Source: Diplosphaera chodatii (Eukaryota; Chlorophyta; Trebouxiophyceae; Prasiolales; Stichococcaceae). From it: 64,000 nt of DNA. Every line of letters starts with the position of its first letter. The stretch's first letter is position 1. The stretch spans positions 1,550,001 through 1,614,000 of the forward strand of contig JAALGY010000033.1 of the NCBI GenBank assembly GCA_032358165.1, given 5' to 3'. Below, one piece after another: positions 46,932-57,594 of the stretch. Position numbers and translations under genes: made by a program. Below the pieces are notes generated by a model. That model was not told the DNA's origin and did not search any database. It saw only the letters and a list, made by a program, of their open reading frames with translations.

Positions 46932-49048
46932 TCACGGATCAGGGCAGGGTGCAGCAACATGCACCTGGCCCGCCTGTGCCGACGCGGGTGATGTGGAGGC
47001 CTCCGTGGCGGCCGGCCCCCGGGCTGCCAGCGCCTCCAGGTCCCGAAGGAGCTGTCTGGGAACTGGGATGCTGTTTGCCGCCTGCCGCGCAGCTGCAATT
47101 TTGCACAACAGGTCATCTGCATCTTGGTTCTCGACAGTCACATATGGTAGCAGGAGGTCGCTGGCCAAGGACTCGCTGTGCAAGCAGGCCACGCAGTTCC
47201 GTTGCGGATCAGCGGGCACACCTGCAAGCCGGGTGCCGCGTTCGCCAGGCAATGTGACGCCAGTGCCGTTGGGAAGCGGGCGCGCAGCTTTCGTGCGAGC
47301 CAGCACCGCCTCCACACCGCGCCTGTCCCCAACGCAAGCTACGTCAGCTTCCTGCCTGGGTTGTCTTGGATGTTGACAACGGCAACATGACACACATGTG
47401 GGCGGGGGTGCATGACAGGGTGCAGTTGCACCAGGCACCTGAAGGCGGCCATGTCGCCCAGCAGGCTGGGGTCAATTGCGACCACCAGGTTGCCCCAGTT
47501 GCCAGACGCCGCCTGCATGTGGTGGCCACCGTCATCAGCACCAACCTGCAGTGCGGTCGCAGGGGTCCACGTGTTGTGGAGTGCATTCGCAGCTGGTGCA
47601 TGGGCGAGCACATGCACACCCACCTTGTCGGCGACGGCCCCGCCGACCAGGGGTCCAGCCAGGAGCTCGATCAGCAGGGCAAGGTGGCTGCCCTTGTAGC
47701 CCCTGCAAGCCATCGCGGACCAACTGTCTGCACGATGACAATGGACCCACACCACCACTACAGCCAAGTGGCAAGCACTTTGGGTCCCGTCCCCTGCCGC
47801 AGATCCCCTGGTTCACGAGCACCACACCTGTCGAAGGAGCGCAGAGCGCCGCCGGCCAAGATGGCGCCCGGGTCGGTCGTCACATCTCCACCAGCGTCAA
47901 AGCCGATGTCGAATCCCACAGGCTGCCCCGCTCGCTGCGCCTCCACGAGCGCAAAGTACGCTGTGGAGGAGGTCGCCATGTCCAGCACCAGCGGGCTGCC
48001 CTCGGTTGGCACCCCCACCTGTGCACAGTCACCACATGTTCAGTCCCATGGTATACTCTGCTGGTGCCTCTGCGAGGTGGCTGCCAGGTGGCACGTCAGC
48101 AGGCTGCCACTGCGAGGCTCCGCGCCTACCGCGATCGGGTTGGTGCCGAACACGGCTTGTGAGGAGCCGTGCGGCGCCACATACTCGGGCGACTGCGACA
48201 GCGCGATCCCGATCAGGCCTTGCCTGGCCATGCGGTCCACCCAGTACCTGCGCGTGTTCTGCATCCGTTGATGACGTACTGACATCGCTACGGGACGACC
48301 AATAACTGGACATAAAACGGGCCGCCGCAGGCATGCCAATCAGCAACTGCAGATGCTCACCCCAGGGCGCCGGTGCCGCTGGCTGTGTTATTGGTGCCCA
48401 CTATTGCCATGCCGCCACCATCGCACGCCTTGCGCAGCGCAGTGTCCACCGCGAGCCGCATCGCCAGCATGCCGAAGCTTTTGCCGCCATCGATGCGCGC
48501 TGAGAGGGTGGTGTCATGCGTGATCGCAGGTGGCCGCTCGCTTGCATCCCGTGGCAGCCCACCGCTGACCACCTTGACCAAGTTTTGCGAGTTGCCACGC
48601 AGCTGTGCCCACATCAGCACCTGCATCATGCCGAAGACGATGTCGTGGGTACAGACGCCTCGCCGTTGCCATCGCGTTGTGGATCTACCTCGTCACCAGC
48701 AATGGTGTCGTGCCAGCGATGATGGGCACACTGCACCTCCAAGATGCACTCCGCGTCATCGGCGTTGAAGCCAAGTGCGAGGATTGCTTGAAGCGCCAGC
48801 TGCCGCAGCACCGGGATGGCAACATCCTGTTCAGCTGCAGTGTCTGGCCGCGATGCGGACGCAAGACGCTCTGCCACTGCGGCCATGCCTGAAACTAGAG
48901 AGCTCCGCTGGCGACGATGATGATGCGATGGCAGTGCCTGCTGTCGATGTTGGCAACCGCGCTGCCGTGCGCAGTGCCGGCTGAAGTGCTGTGAGCAGCA
49001 GGGCACCACCCAGGATTGGACGGCTGACCCTGTGCTACGAGCCTGCAT
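46932..49048 (-). CDS. LDH2-type malate/L-lactate dehydrogenase family oxidoreductase
   Basis: Eight exons (49048-48737, 48620-48361, 48247-48130, 48018-47828, 47702-47624, 47545-47439, 47364-47222, 47116-46932) close in frame to 464 residues. Family motifs are GGKSFGMLAMRLAVD, MAIVGTNNTASGTGALGYWV, RQGLIGIALSQSP, APHGSSQAVFGTNPIA, EGSPLVLDMATSSTA, GYKGSHLALLIELLAGPLVGG and GNWGNLVVAIDPSLLG. This is the MDH2/LDH2 fold, whose members reduce or oxidise small 2-hydroxy acids (malate, sulfolactate, ureidoglycolate) with NAD(P). The first 65 residues are Arg/His/Ser/Gln-rich before MAAVAERLASAS, so either organelle targeting or a later start at that Met is possible. The usual family length of about 340-360 residues favours a cleaved extension. 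The exact substrate cannot be read from sequence. Confidence 0.87.
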
Positions 49049-49795
49049 GATGCGTTCGATAGAGCTCTGAATGCGCAAACCAACGTGTGTTGCTATGTCT
49101 TGTGCAAAGGTGCTGACCGTTGGATCTCGATCTGGAGGAAGCTCTGCTTGCCGAAGTGTTTCCTGTGACTTGGCTTTCTCCTGTCTAACCAGAAGCTCAA
49201 GGAATGTGTTTCACCTCAAGAACAATATGCGCTACACAAGCAGAGCAAATCCCGGAAGAGTGCTGCAACCTGCAGCCACTGGCTTTGACGCCGAATGCAC
49301 GCGGAGGGTGCGATGCTGCCGGCAACCCCATGTCCATCATCATCAGCTGCCCACTGAGAACACTGCTGCAGTGGAATCTACAGCTCATAGCCCCCCATGG
49401 CCCCCGGGCATTCATTCAGCGACGATCCTTTGTCGCCGCCGGACCCCGGTCTGCAGACGAGCAGGGTGGCCAACCCTCCCTATTCGCAGCTCCACTTTGG
49501 CGGTGACAGTGCCCGCTCACGCCTTCTGGCCGGGGGGCACCTGCAGCAGGCACATCCGGGGTTACGGTGAACCATCCGCCTGGCAGCATCAGGACGTACC
49601 ACATGCCTGAGTTGCAATTGATTGAGTGACCGGTCATCAAACACAGCATCGCGGGGCGGTGAGCGCACATCCTGTGACGCTAGCAGCACATCGTCCGGCT
49701 TCACTGTCGACATGTCCGAGACCAGCACGTACTTGCCTGCACACCATCGAGCAAATACGATCAATGTTGTACCACACGGGATGAAGGTCCTCGCC
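49049..49795. other. Unresolved region between dehydrogenase and translocase
   Basis: Both flanking genes are on the minus strand. A minus-strand frame at about 49742-49630 (KYVLVSDMSTVKPDDVLL) looks coding and can be joined in phase to the last translocase exon through a donor near 49856. A segment near 49600-49540 (MWYVLMLPGGWFTVTPD) also looks protein-like. They may be extra C-terminal exons of the translocase. I could not close a model. Confidence 0.35.
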
Positions 49796-52294
49796 TCAGC
49801 CGTGGCAATGCACCTGCTGAAGATTTCCAGACACCGCTGAAGGCAAGTGCGCACCCTCAATGAAGCCCTGGTCGTTCAGCTGTGACACAAACTTGTACTT
49901 GCGGCCTGTGCCAGTCTCCTGCTGCTGCTGCTGCTTCTTTAGCCGCATCTGCTCCACTTGCAGCTCTGCAACACACCACGAAGCCCTCGACATGGGGGCC
50001 TCCAAGCGTACCCACCCCGTGTTCCCCGCGCAGTAGCACTTCACGGCGCGCAGCGCTGCATATGCACACAGCGCAGCAGGGGGTGTGTTGCACATGGTGA
50101 CAGCGACAGGGGGCACCCAGCAGCAGGCGCACCTGTGAACTGCTTGTCCAGGGAGCGCGCGGAGTTCAGCCACAGCAGCACAATGACCAGCAGGATGCCG
50201 CCCAGGTAGGGCGTCGACGCGGCCAGGGAGCCGAAGGAGATGATCATGAACTGCTGGATGAGGGCGCCGCCCGACTTGCCCAGCGGGTTGCAGATCACGT
50301 CAATCGCCGCCTTGCCCTTGAGCTGCAGCACCAAGCAGTCGGCAAGGGGTCAGCTGCATGCAAGGCATGATCGACCAAGCAATGGCAAGCTGCAACACAT
50401 GATCCACCATCTTGACGGGAAGCTCAAGCCAAGGCATTGCATTGCAACGCACCTGCGTCTCCTGGTCCAGCGGAATGTAGGCCATCTCCTTGCAGGGGTC
50501 GAACAGCGAGTACTTGGACGACTTCGAAAACACGTTTTGCGCGGCACCCACGAGGACAGCTGCCATGAGCGGCGTGAGCCCGAAGGTGGCCAGCATCGGG
50601 TTCAGCGGCGCGCCGAAGAGCACCAGACTGAAGAACAGCACACCTGCGATTACACCGCTCATGCGTGAGCATTAGGAAGCGCATTGAAGATGCCACGCAT
50701 CGTCAAAACCTTAAAAACAACCCCGTAATGGTGCAGAGACTTTGACATTGCACACAGTGGAACATCCTCTTCCTCTCGTCAAAGCAATCGTGGCAGCATT
50801 TGGTGAGGGTCCACACCGGTGATGAGCAGCACGGTGGGGGTGATGGCGGCGGCGACGCCCCAGCCGAACTTGCGGAAGATGTAGCGCGAGAGCAGCATCA
50901 TGAGGAAGGTCACGCTGCCGGTCGCGGTGGAGAAGTTGCCCATGAACTGGGAGTAGTCGTTGGGGTTGGGGAACTGCTGCTTGATCTTGCTCTTCCACGT
51001 CACCTCCACCAGGTTGATGCTGATGCCGTACGCCACCACCAGCGTCGCCAGGTCACGGATGTAGGTGGACTTGGCGAGGAACGTGAACGACTCGCCGATG
51101 CTCATCTCCGCCTTGTGCTTCTTGGGCTTGGGCGGCAGCTTGGCCACCACGCCCGGCACCACCGTGCGCTGCAGCCAGAAGTAGGTGGCGCACACCAGCA
51201 GCCCGCCGATCACCACCATGCCCATCAGCCCCCGCAGCGACACGCCCCACCCGTCCACACCCGCTGGGAGCCGCCCCCGCAGCTGCAGGACAGCGTGCAC
51301 ATGGCAGGTGTTGCATGGGTCATGCACGCACGTAGCGTATCAGCTCGCAGAGTGCCACAGCATGCACTCGCTCCTGACCAACATGATGCTGTCACTATCG
51401 CACGCTGGATTGACAACCTTAGAGAAGGCCACGACGGCGCGGCCGGAAAAGATCAGCGCCACATTGGCACCCAGTCCAAACAGCGGGTAGAACTGCTTTG
51501 CCTCGTCCACAGTGGTAATCTGGTTGGCAAAGCCCCAGAACAGGAGCGACACCACGACAGAGCCCCACAGCTCGGCCATCACATAGAACAGGCAGAAGGT
51601 CCAGTTCCGCAGGATGGCAATGGGGCCGGCCGCCCGCGGCCCAAGCTTCCCCAGCAGATTCGCAGCAAACTCTGTGGGGTGAAGCCTCTCCCGCAGCGGG
51701 TACAGGATGAAGGCGAAGGCGCCGAAGAAGGCAATGAATGGGATGATGCATGCATAAAACAGCTGCTCTGTCGACAGGATGTTCGCCAGCTTTGCGTACA
51801 ACACTGTGAAGCCAATGGCCGCTGGCAAGTTGACCCATGTCTTCAGGAACGGAATGATCTCAGCACCGCTGCCGGGCGCCGTCACCACCAGCACATCCTT
51901 GGTGTCTCGAAGGATGGTGTAGTTGAACAGGATGGCGAAGAACATGAAACCCAACGGCACGATCTTCTTCCACGTGATGTTTGGAATGCCCAGGAAGCCA
52001 GGCTGCTCATCTGGGTCCAGCGCCGCTGACGACATGGCTGTGGCGGCCACAGGCGCCGCCCGCTTTGCTGCTGGCTGCCGTGCCCTGAGGCAGTTTGTGC
52101 CCACTCCGCCGGCGTGGAAAGCGCTCTGCAGCACGACTCAGGTCATCAGCGCGTCTGTGCGCGGACACCAGAAGTCTTGCACAGAAACAAACAGTTGGCT
52201 GGCAGAAAGCCCTGAGTGTTGATGCAGGGGTTCTGGGCCGAAGAACAGCAGCCGATGGGATCGAATGCTGCTGATGGATGAATGTGCAGGCCAT
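49796..52294 (-). CDS. NTT: Plastid ADP/ATP (nucleotide) translocase, NTT family
   Basis: Core exons are 52125-51418, 51282-50817, 50643-50453, 50322-50133 and 49965-49796. A first exon 52294-52193 fits in phase and reads as a transit peptide, but another candidate ATG at 52658 exists. The protein of about 600 residues has twelve or so membrane segments and the plant plastid order: KKIVPLGFMFFAILFNYTIL, RDTKDVLVVTA, EIIPFLKTWVNLP, FCLFYVMAELWGSVVVS, FWGFANQITTVDEAKQFYPL, GLGANVALIFSGR, RDLATLVVAYGISINLVEVT, KYSLFDPCKEMAYIPLD and NPLGKSGGALIQQFM. It exchanges cytosolic ATP for stromal ADP plus phosphate across the inner envelope. The C-terminus is Gln-rich. Whether it ends at 49796 or is spliced onward is unresolved. 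Confidence 0.93.
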
Positions 52295-53146
52295 CAGCAG
52301 AGCCTTCGAACGCTGAGCGTCGCTCAGCAGAGAGTCATCGCAGGGGCTGATCAAGAAACGGAAAGTTGGAGGGCTTCGGCTGAGGATCGCTGGAAACATC
52401 AGCCCTGGCACGCGCACCCCGCAGCATGATTGTCTGAGGACAGCACGGCAGCTGCGGTGCGTCTGAGCATCAGCCGGCGGCCGCATCAGCCGAAAGGGCG
52501 CAGTTTCAAGACACCCTGCGAAGAAGCTGCCGCACCTTGAGCGGCATCACCGCCTGCGGGCGAGCGGACGCGGACGCTGCATGTGTCATGCGGACGGACC
52601 GCCGCTGCGGGGCCGCCAGTCCCACCGCCGGGCCCCGGCCCAGCAGTGACGCCTGCATATTTAGGTTGCTCTCTGACACCGGTCGGGCGGCGGTGGTTCC
52701 GCGCGTCGGCGCCACACCCTTTGAAACGAGCGCACAGCCTGCAAACCAATCGCTCCGCGACCTTCCCTCCGCAGTGCGCTGCTGTCAGCGGTGGGCGCCG
52801 ATCTCCGTCATTACTCTGGCAGCTGGAAGGAGTTAAGATCCTTGGCAGAGTTTCACAAACTGCTGGTACAAATGTGCAGCGCTTCGCCTCAAGCTTGCTC
52901 ACCCTGCTGGCATCGGGCCACGCCCTGCATTGGACCTCCTAATCCGCGCGGCCGTCGTTGCTGTGCGACCCTATACTTATAGCCTGGTGTCCGCTGCCAA
53001 GCGCGCATTTGCCTACTTGACCCCACACCCATGCTGCCAAACCGTGCGGTCCTAGATCACTCATAGCTGTGGATCCCATGGTACAGCTATGGTGGTGCCG
53101 ACAGCACCCAGCACAAAACAGTAGCATCATGTAGTAAGCAACCAGC
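52295..53146. other. Divergent region, translocase / ARP6
   Basis: About 850 bp. A minus-strand ATG at 52658 opens a basic, Ala/Ser/Arg-rich frame that ends near a donor at about 52515 and looks like a chloroplast transit peptide, so the translocase may start there. The rest is presumed promoter for both genes. Open frames on the plus strand show no family. Confidence 0.4.
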
Positions 53147-55524
53147 ATGTCGAGCGCCGGAGGTGCACACACTGCTGCATGCACAACGGCGCAGTGCCCG
53201 TCAACATGGTTGCGCTACGCACAAGACCTGTATGAAAGCTTGAGAAGCTACATCTGCTGTAGGGTCAGGCTGGGGCCGCAACGATCTCCAGCAGCAGCAG
53301 CAGCAGCAGCAGGTGATGCGCTTGACGTACATGTCCAGGCAGCATCCTGCCGGCGGCGATGCACTGAGCAGTGTCTCACTCTGCAGTTGATGTCTTGCAG
53401 CGTGTGGTGGTGCTGGACAGCGGTGGCTGCACGGTCAAGGCGGGCTATTCAACAAGCCCAGATGATGTTAGGTGAGCGCGGCCAAACCCACAAGCCTGAG
53501 GCAGCCCCTGCAAGTGGTCGGACACTGAGGTATCACAGCAACACTTTTATTGCGGTGTGCAGGGTGCTGCCAAACTGCATCGCAAAGGCGAAGGGAGAGC
53601 GTGCGCCACTGATAGGCGGCGCACTCCTCCGCGCACCTGACCTCTCCTCCCTGACGGTGTGCTGAAGGTCTTGTGAGATCTTGTGACGCACTTGCAGCCT
53701 CGGCCGAGGGTCATCAGACGGCTACCCTGGCCTTGGGTGCATGGACCTGCAGCATGGTGATCAGCAGTGAGGTGTGACAGGTACGGCGCCCGGTGGAGCG
53801 GGGGTACCTGGTCAACAGCGACCTGCAGCGCGACATCTGGGCGCACCTGCTGGCCGACTCGCTGCACTGCGGGCCGTCCGACACCTCGCTGCTGCTGACC
53901 GAGCCGGTGTTCAACTTGCCCAGCATCCAGGAGTCAACAGACCAGGTGCCAGCGATGGCCGCAAGGATGTTGGCACCAATTCGAGCACAACCTGATGGCA
54001 TAGAGCACAGCTCCCTGCGACTCATCATTTCGGACCTCACGGTCTGCCTCATCATGGCCGACAGGTGGTCTTTGAGGAGATGGGGTTCACGCAGCACTTT
54101 GCATGCCCCGCTGGCATGCTCAGTCTCCTGGACCACGCCGCAGGGACGCCCCACGTCCCAGCCAGCGCCGCACATTGCGGTCTGGTGGGTGCCCCTGCAC
54201 TCTGAGCAATACCACGAAGATGCACTTGCAATGCCCACTGTCTTGGAACACGTCCTGCTGCTTGCTCATGGTTTGCACCTGAACCCTGTCCCCTCACGGT
54301 GAAGTTTGCAAGGTATAAGATGTGTACGCAGGTGGTGGATGCCGGGTTTTCTTTCACGCATGCCCTGCCACTTTGTGACGGCCAGGTGCTGCTGGATGGT
54401 GTCCGGCGCATCAACTTGGGTGGCAAAGCGCTCACCAACTACTTCAAGGAGCTCGTCTCCTACCGGTGGGCTTGTGTATACTTGCCTGCACCACCGGCAA
54501 TCAGGACGCATGGGTTGTTGGACGCCTGTAAAACATGGCTGCCTCTGCCCGCATGACCCCTAATGTTGGTGGCGCCACAGGAGTGTCAACATGATGGACG
54601 AGTCGTTCTTGATCGAGTTGATCAAGGACGCAGTGTGCTTTGTGTCCCCTGACGCGAAGGGGGACCTGCGGGTGGCTCACTCGAGAGCCTCGCCGCACCG
54701 CCTCGAGTACGTGCTGCCAGACGGCCTGCACAACACCCGCGGCTATGTGCGCGAGCCATCGCAGGCTGCGGCAGTAAAAGGTCAGCGTGTATGCAGCTGT
54801 GAGACGATGCAACCAGGCTGATGTCGAAGATGCAGTTGTGTTTGTCCTGCTGTTGCGCGGTCGGAGTTGCCTGCCATTGTGCATGACTTCTTTTCATAAC
54901 TGTGCAGGCGCAGCAGGAGAGCAGGTGCTGCAGCTGAACAACGAACGCTTTATGGTGCCAGAGGCGCTTTTCCACCCATCTGACATCGGCCTCAATCAAG
55001 CAGGCAAGCAAAGCAAAGCATGCATTGTTGGCTGCAACAGCACCTGGACGATGAGTCTGGCGTGGGCTTATGCATATGCCAGTTTTGCAGGCCTAGCGGA
55101 AACGATCGTGCAGTCTGTGGAGGCTACTCATGAGGACTTGCACGGACTGCTGTACTCCAATATCATTCTGACAGGTACCAATGTTTCTTGCGAGTCCACT
55201 GCATGGTAGTACCGTTGCCACCACTATCAGCCCGGGCACAATATCACATGTAGATGCTGCTATATAGGGGGCACAGCAAAGTGCCCAGGGTTCAAGCAGC
55301 GGCTGCTGTCAGACCTGCGGAGTTTAGTACCCCAGGAGTACGAGCTGCAGGTGCACATGTCTGAGGACCCAGCAATGGCAGCCTTCAGGGGTGGCGCGCG
55401 GCTGGCAGCATCTCCACTGTATCACCATCTCGCCTGGACAAAGCTCGCATATGAAGAGCACGGCAGCGCAAGGCTGCATGGGCATGGCGACTCCGTTCCC
55501 GTGGTTTCTGCTGAGTTGCGTTGA
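53147..55524 (+). CDS. ARP6: Actin-related protein 6
   Basis: Ten exons (53147-53162, 53387-53471, 53563-53656, 53781-53945, 54065-54184, 54332-54465, 54581-54780, 54908-55003, 55091-55174, 55268-55524) close in frame to 416 residues, close to Arabidopsis ARP6. The first exon is only 16 nt. Landmarks are VVVLDSGGCTVKAGY (nucleotide loop), VLPNCIAKAKG, RRPVERGYLVNSDLQRDIW, LLLTEPVFNLPSIQ, VVDAGFSFTHALPL, INLGGKALTNYFKELVSYR, YVLPDGLHNTRGYVREP, LNNERFMVPEALFHPSDIGL, NQAGLAETIVQSV, NIILTGGTAKCPGF and AAFRGGARLA. ARP6 is a subunit of the SWR1/SRCAP complex that deposits H2A.Z in chromatin. The intron at 55004 has a GC donor (caagcag/gcaagc), needed to keep NQAGLAE. Confidence 0.93.
53289..53312 (+). 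repeat. (CAG)8 microsatellite in ARP6 intron 1
   Basis: Eight uninterrupted CAG units directly followed by gtgatg, inside intron 53163-53386. The final cag also looks like a splice acceptor, but using it does not give a sensible frame. Confidence 0.85.
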
Positions 55525-55678
55525 CACATATCAGTGGCTTCTGTATGGTGCAGCATCGTGGCAATGCAAGTCATTGGCTTTTGCTGCAAATTCCCGGTGT
55601 ACCCGATGACATTCACCTCTTCAGCCACGGTTCGAAACCCTACGATGTTGGCCACTGGCCAAAAAATTCGATGCCTGG

Positions 55679-57303
55679 CTATGTATTGACAGTAGTACGA
55701 GGCAACTGCTGCCATAGTGATACAAACTCCTCCAGATGCAGCTGTTGAGGGCGTGCGTTCAGTGGCACATCAGCAGCGGCAAAGGCGGCTGCTAGCTGAT
55801 CAGCTGAGAACCTGCTCTGCAGTGTGTTTCGCAACATCTTCCGCCGCTCTGCAAAAGCGAGCCGCACCTGTGCAGCAGCGGCGCAAGTCAGCAACAGGTG
55901 GTGAACAGACGATCCCATCAAGCCTCTGTCAGCAAACATGTCCCGCGTATGAGCATATCAGGCCTGCTGAGCACCTACCAGGCTGAGAAACTGCAGGTCA
56001 CTCTGCAGCGGCCACTGGTGCCTTGGCCGCAGCACGAACTTCACGACAGCACCATCCACGTTGGGCGCTGGGTCGAAGGCCGTCCTGTCCACCTCGAACA
56101 GGTACTCGGGCTGCGAGTAAAAGGCCACTTCCAGGTTCATTGCCCGGTATGCCAGGCCGGCATCCGGCCCCGCCACCAGCCGCCTGGCTACCTCATCCTG
56201 TGGCGCACCAAATGCACTGGTGAGACCGAACCCCTGAGCCACAGGTTGGGGGCTGGCTAGGTGAAACAGCAGTGTGTACCATGGGTTGCAATGAGTCTGC
56301 AGTCGCAGCGGCAGGCGGAGGCTGACCCGGCGCACATACGCTTGCATGGGCACCTGCACCATCAGATGCAGCTCGCTGATGTGGTCGCCGAGCGGCAGCA
56401 GCCGCCGCAGGATACTCTTAGTCAGGTTGTACGGCAAGTTGGCCACCACCTTTGCACGACTCCCGCCGGGATCTGCCGCATCTTTGGCCTCCTGTTGCAG
56501 CGCCAATTGCACACATCTTCCGTATGCTCATCATGAATGATGCAAGCAGCTCAACTGGCTGGATGCGCACCGTCTGAGCAGCAGGTGTCAGCACAGCCCC
56601 AGCTTGAAGCAGCGCTGCGGCGTCCTCGCTCAGGAAATCGTTATGCACCAGCGTGAGTTGATCACAGCGGATCTCCTGCAGACACCGACAATCAAATGCA
56701 TCTGTTACGTGTCGCATTCTTACTGCGCCCATACAAAACTCAGAGACAGCAGCAGAGATCAAGGTCGTCGGTGAACGAAGCACTTACCTCCTCAAAGTCC
56801 TTTTGCAGTTGCGCATAGAGCGCGTCGTCCTTCTCGACCGCGGTCAGCGATGCACCGGCACGCAGCAGGTGTCTGGTGAGCGCCCCGGTGCCAGGCCCGA
56901 TCTCCAAGACCCTGTCACCAGGGGAGACCCCTGCTGCCTTGACGATGGACACAAGGACTTCCTCCCGCTGCAAGAAGTTCTGACCCAGGCTGCGCTTTGC
57001 CTTCAGCTTCTTTGGCCGAGCAGCGTCGCGTGTGGACCAGGCCACCCGATTTGCAGGTTCCGAGTTGGCTCTATGCTTTGAGCGAGCTATTATTCCCAGG
57101 TCACTATCGTTCAGCGGTCTGTGCTGCCCGACGTTGTTGCCGGTGCCGCCCGCCGGCCGCTGTGACGGTGGCGGCGGCAACAAGTGGTATGGGGTGGCAG
57201 CGGGTCTGTTTGCAGGATATACACTCCTGCCTTTACGGTGCATTGAATGTTGTGCCGACTCGGGATGGGAGCTGGTCACTGAGGCGCTGCTTGCAAAGCA
57301 CAT
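55679..57303 (-). CDS. rRNA adenine-N6 dimethyltransferase (KsgA/Dim1 family), likely organellar
   Basis: Five exons (57303-56788, 56675-56571, 56491-56354, 56197-55979, 55867-55679) close in frame to 388 residues. An N-terminal extension of about 115 residues, rich in Ser, His, Pro and Arg, precedes the enzyme and suggests plastid or mitochondrial import. The domain shows AKRSLGQNFLQ, VLEIGPGTGALTRHLLRAGA (SAM loop), AVEKDD (acidic ribose-binding residue), VHNDFLSED, VANLPYNLTKSILRRLL (catalytic NLPY) and YLFEVDRTAFDPAPNVDGAVVKFVLRP. The C-terminal helical domain reads FAERRKMLRNTLQSRFS. The family dimethylates two adjacent adenosines at the 3' end of small-subunit rRNA. Plant plastid PFC1 is the closest functional parallel, by inference. 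It is convergent with ARP6, 154 bp away. Confidence 0.93.
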
Positions 57304-57594
57304 GAGTTCAAGTGCTACCCCTCCCTGGATCCCTCCCCTGAAGTGCACGAGTCGTGCATCGGACAAGCCAGAGCAAGCCAGAAGTCAATCTGCGACAGTC
57401 GACGCATCAGTTCGTCATTGTGCATCATCTGTGTGTCTCCTTGTCACCAGGAGACAGGCAAGCAGAACTGGCATTGACCTTGGCATTGGCAAAACACCCA
57501 GTCTCAAGATCAGGCACAGGGTTCGAGGTGAATTCAAAGGCGCCACACTGTGATTTATCACACCTTACACACAAGGCAACTGGTAGAATCCACA

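Noticed and set aside
50800..52029. 409-codon open frame on the plus strand
   Set aside because: It is antisense to the translocase exons, His/Gln-rich with no motif; an artefact of the opposite strand.
53313..53386. Possible ARP6 acceptor right after the CAG run
   Set aside because: Joining exon 1 there gives a stop before the VVVLDSGG block; the acceptor at 53386 keeps the frame.
55622..55645. B-box-like GGTTCGAAACC suggesting a tRNA
   Set aside because: No matching A box, acceptor stem or anticodon arm could be folded around it on either strand.
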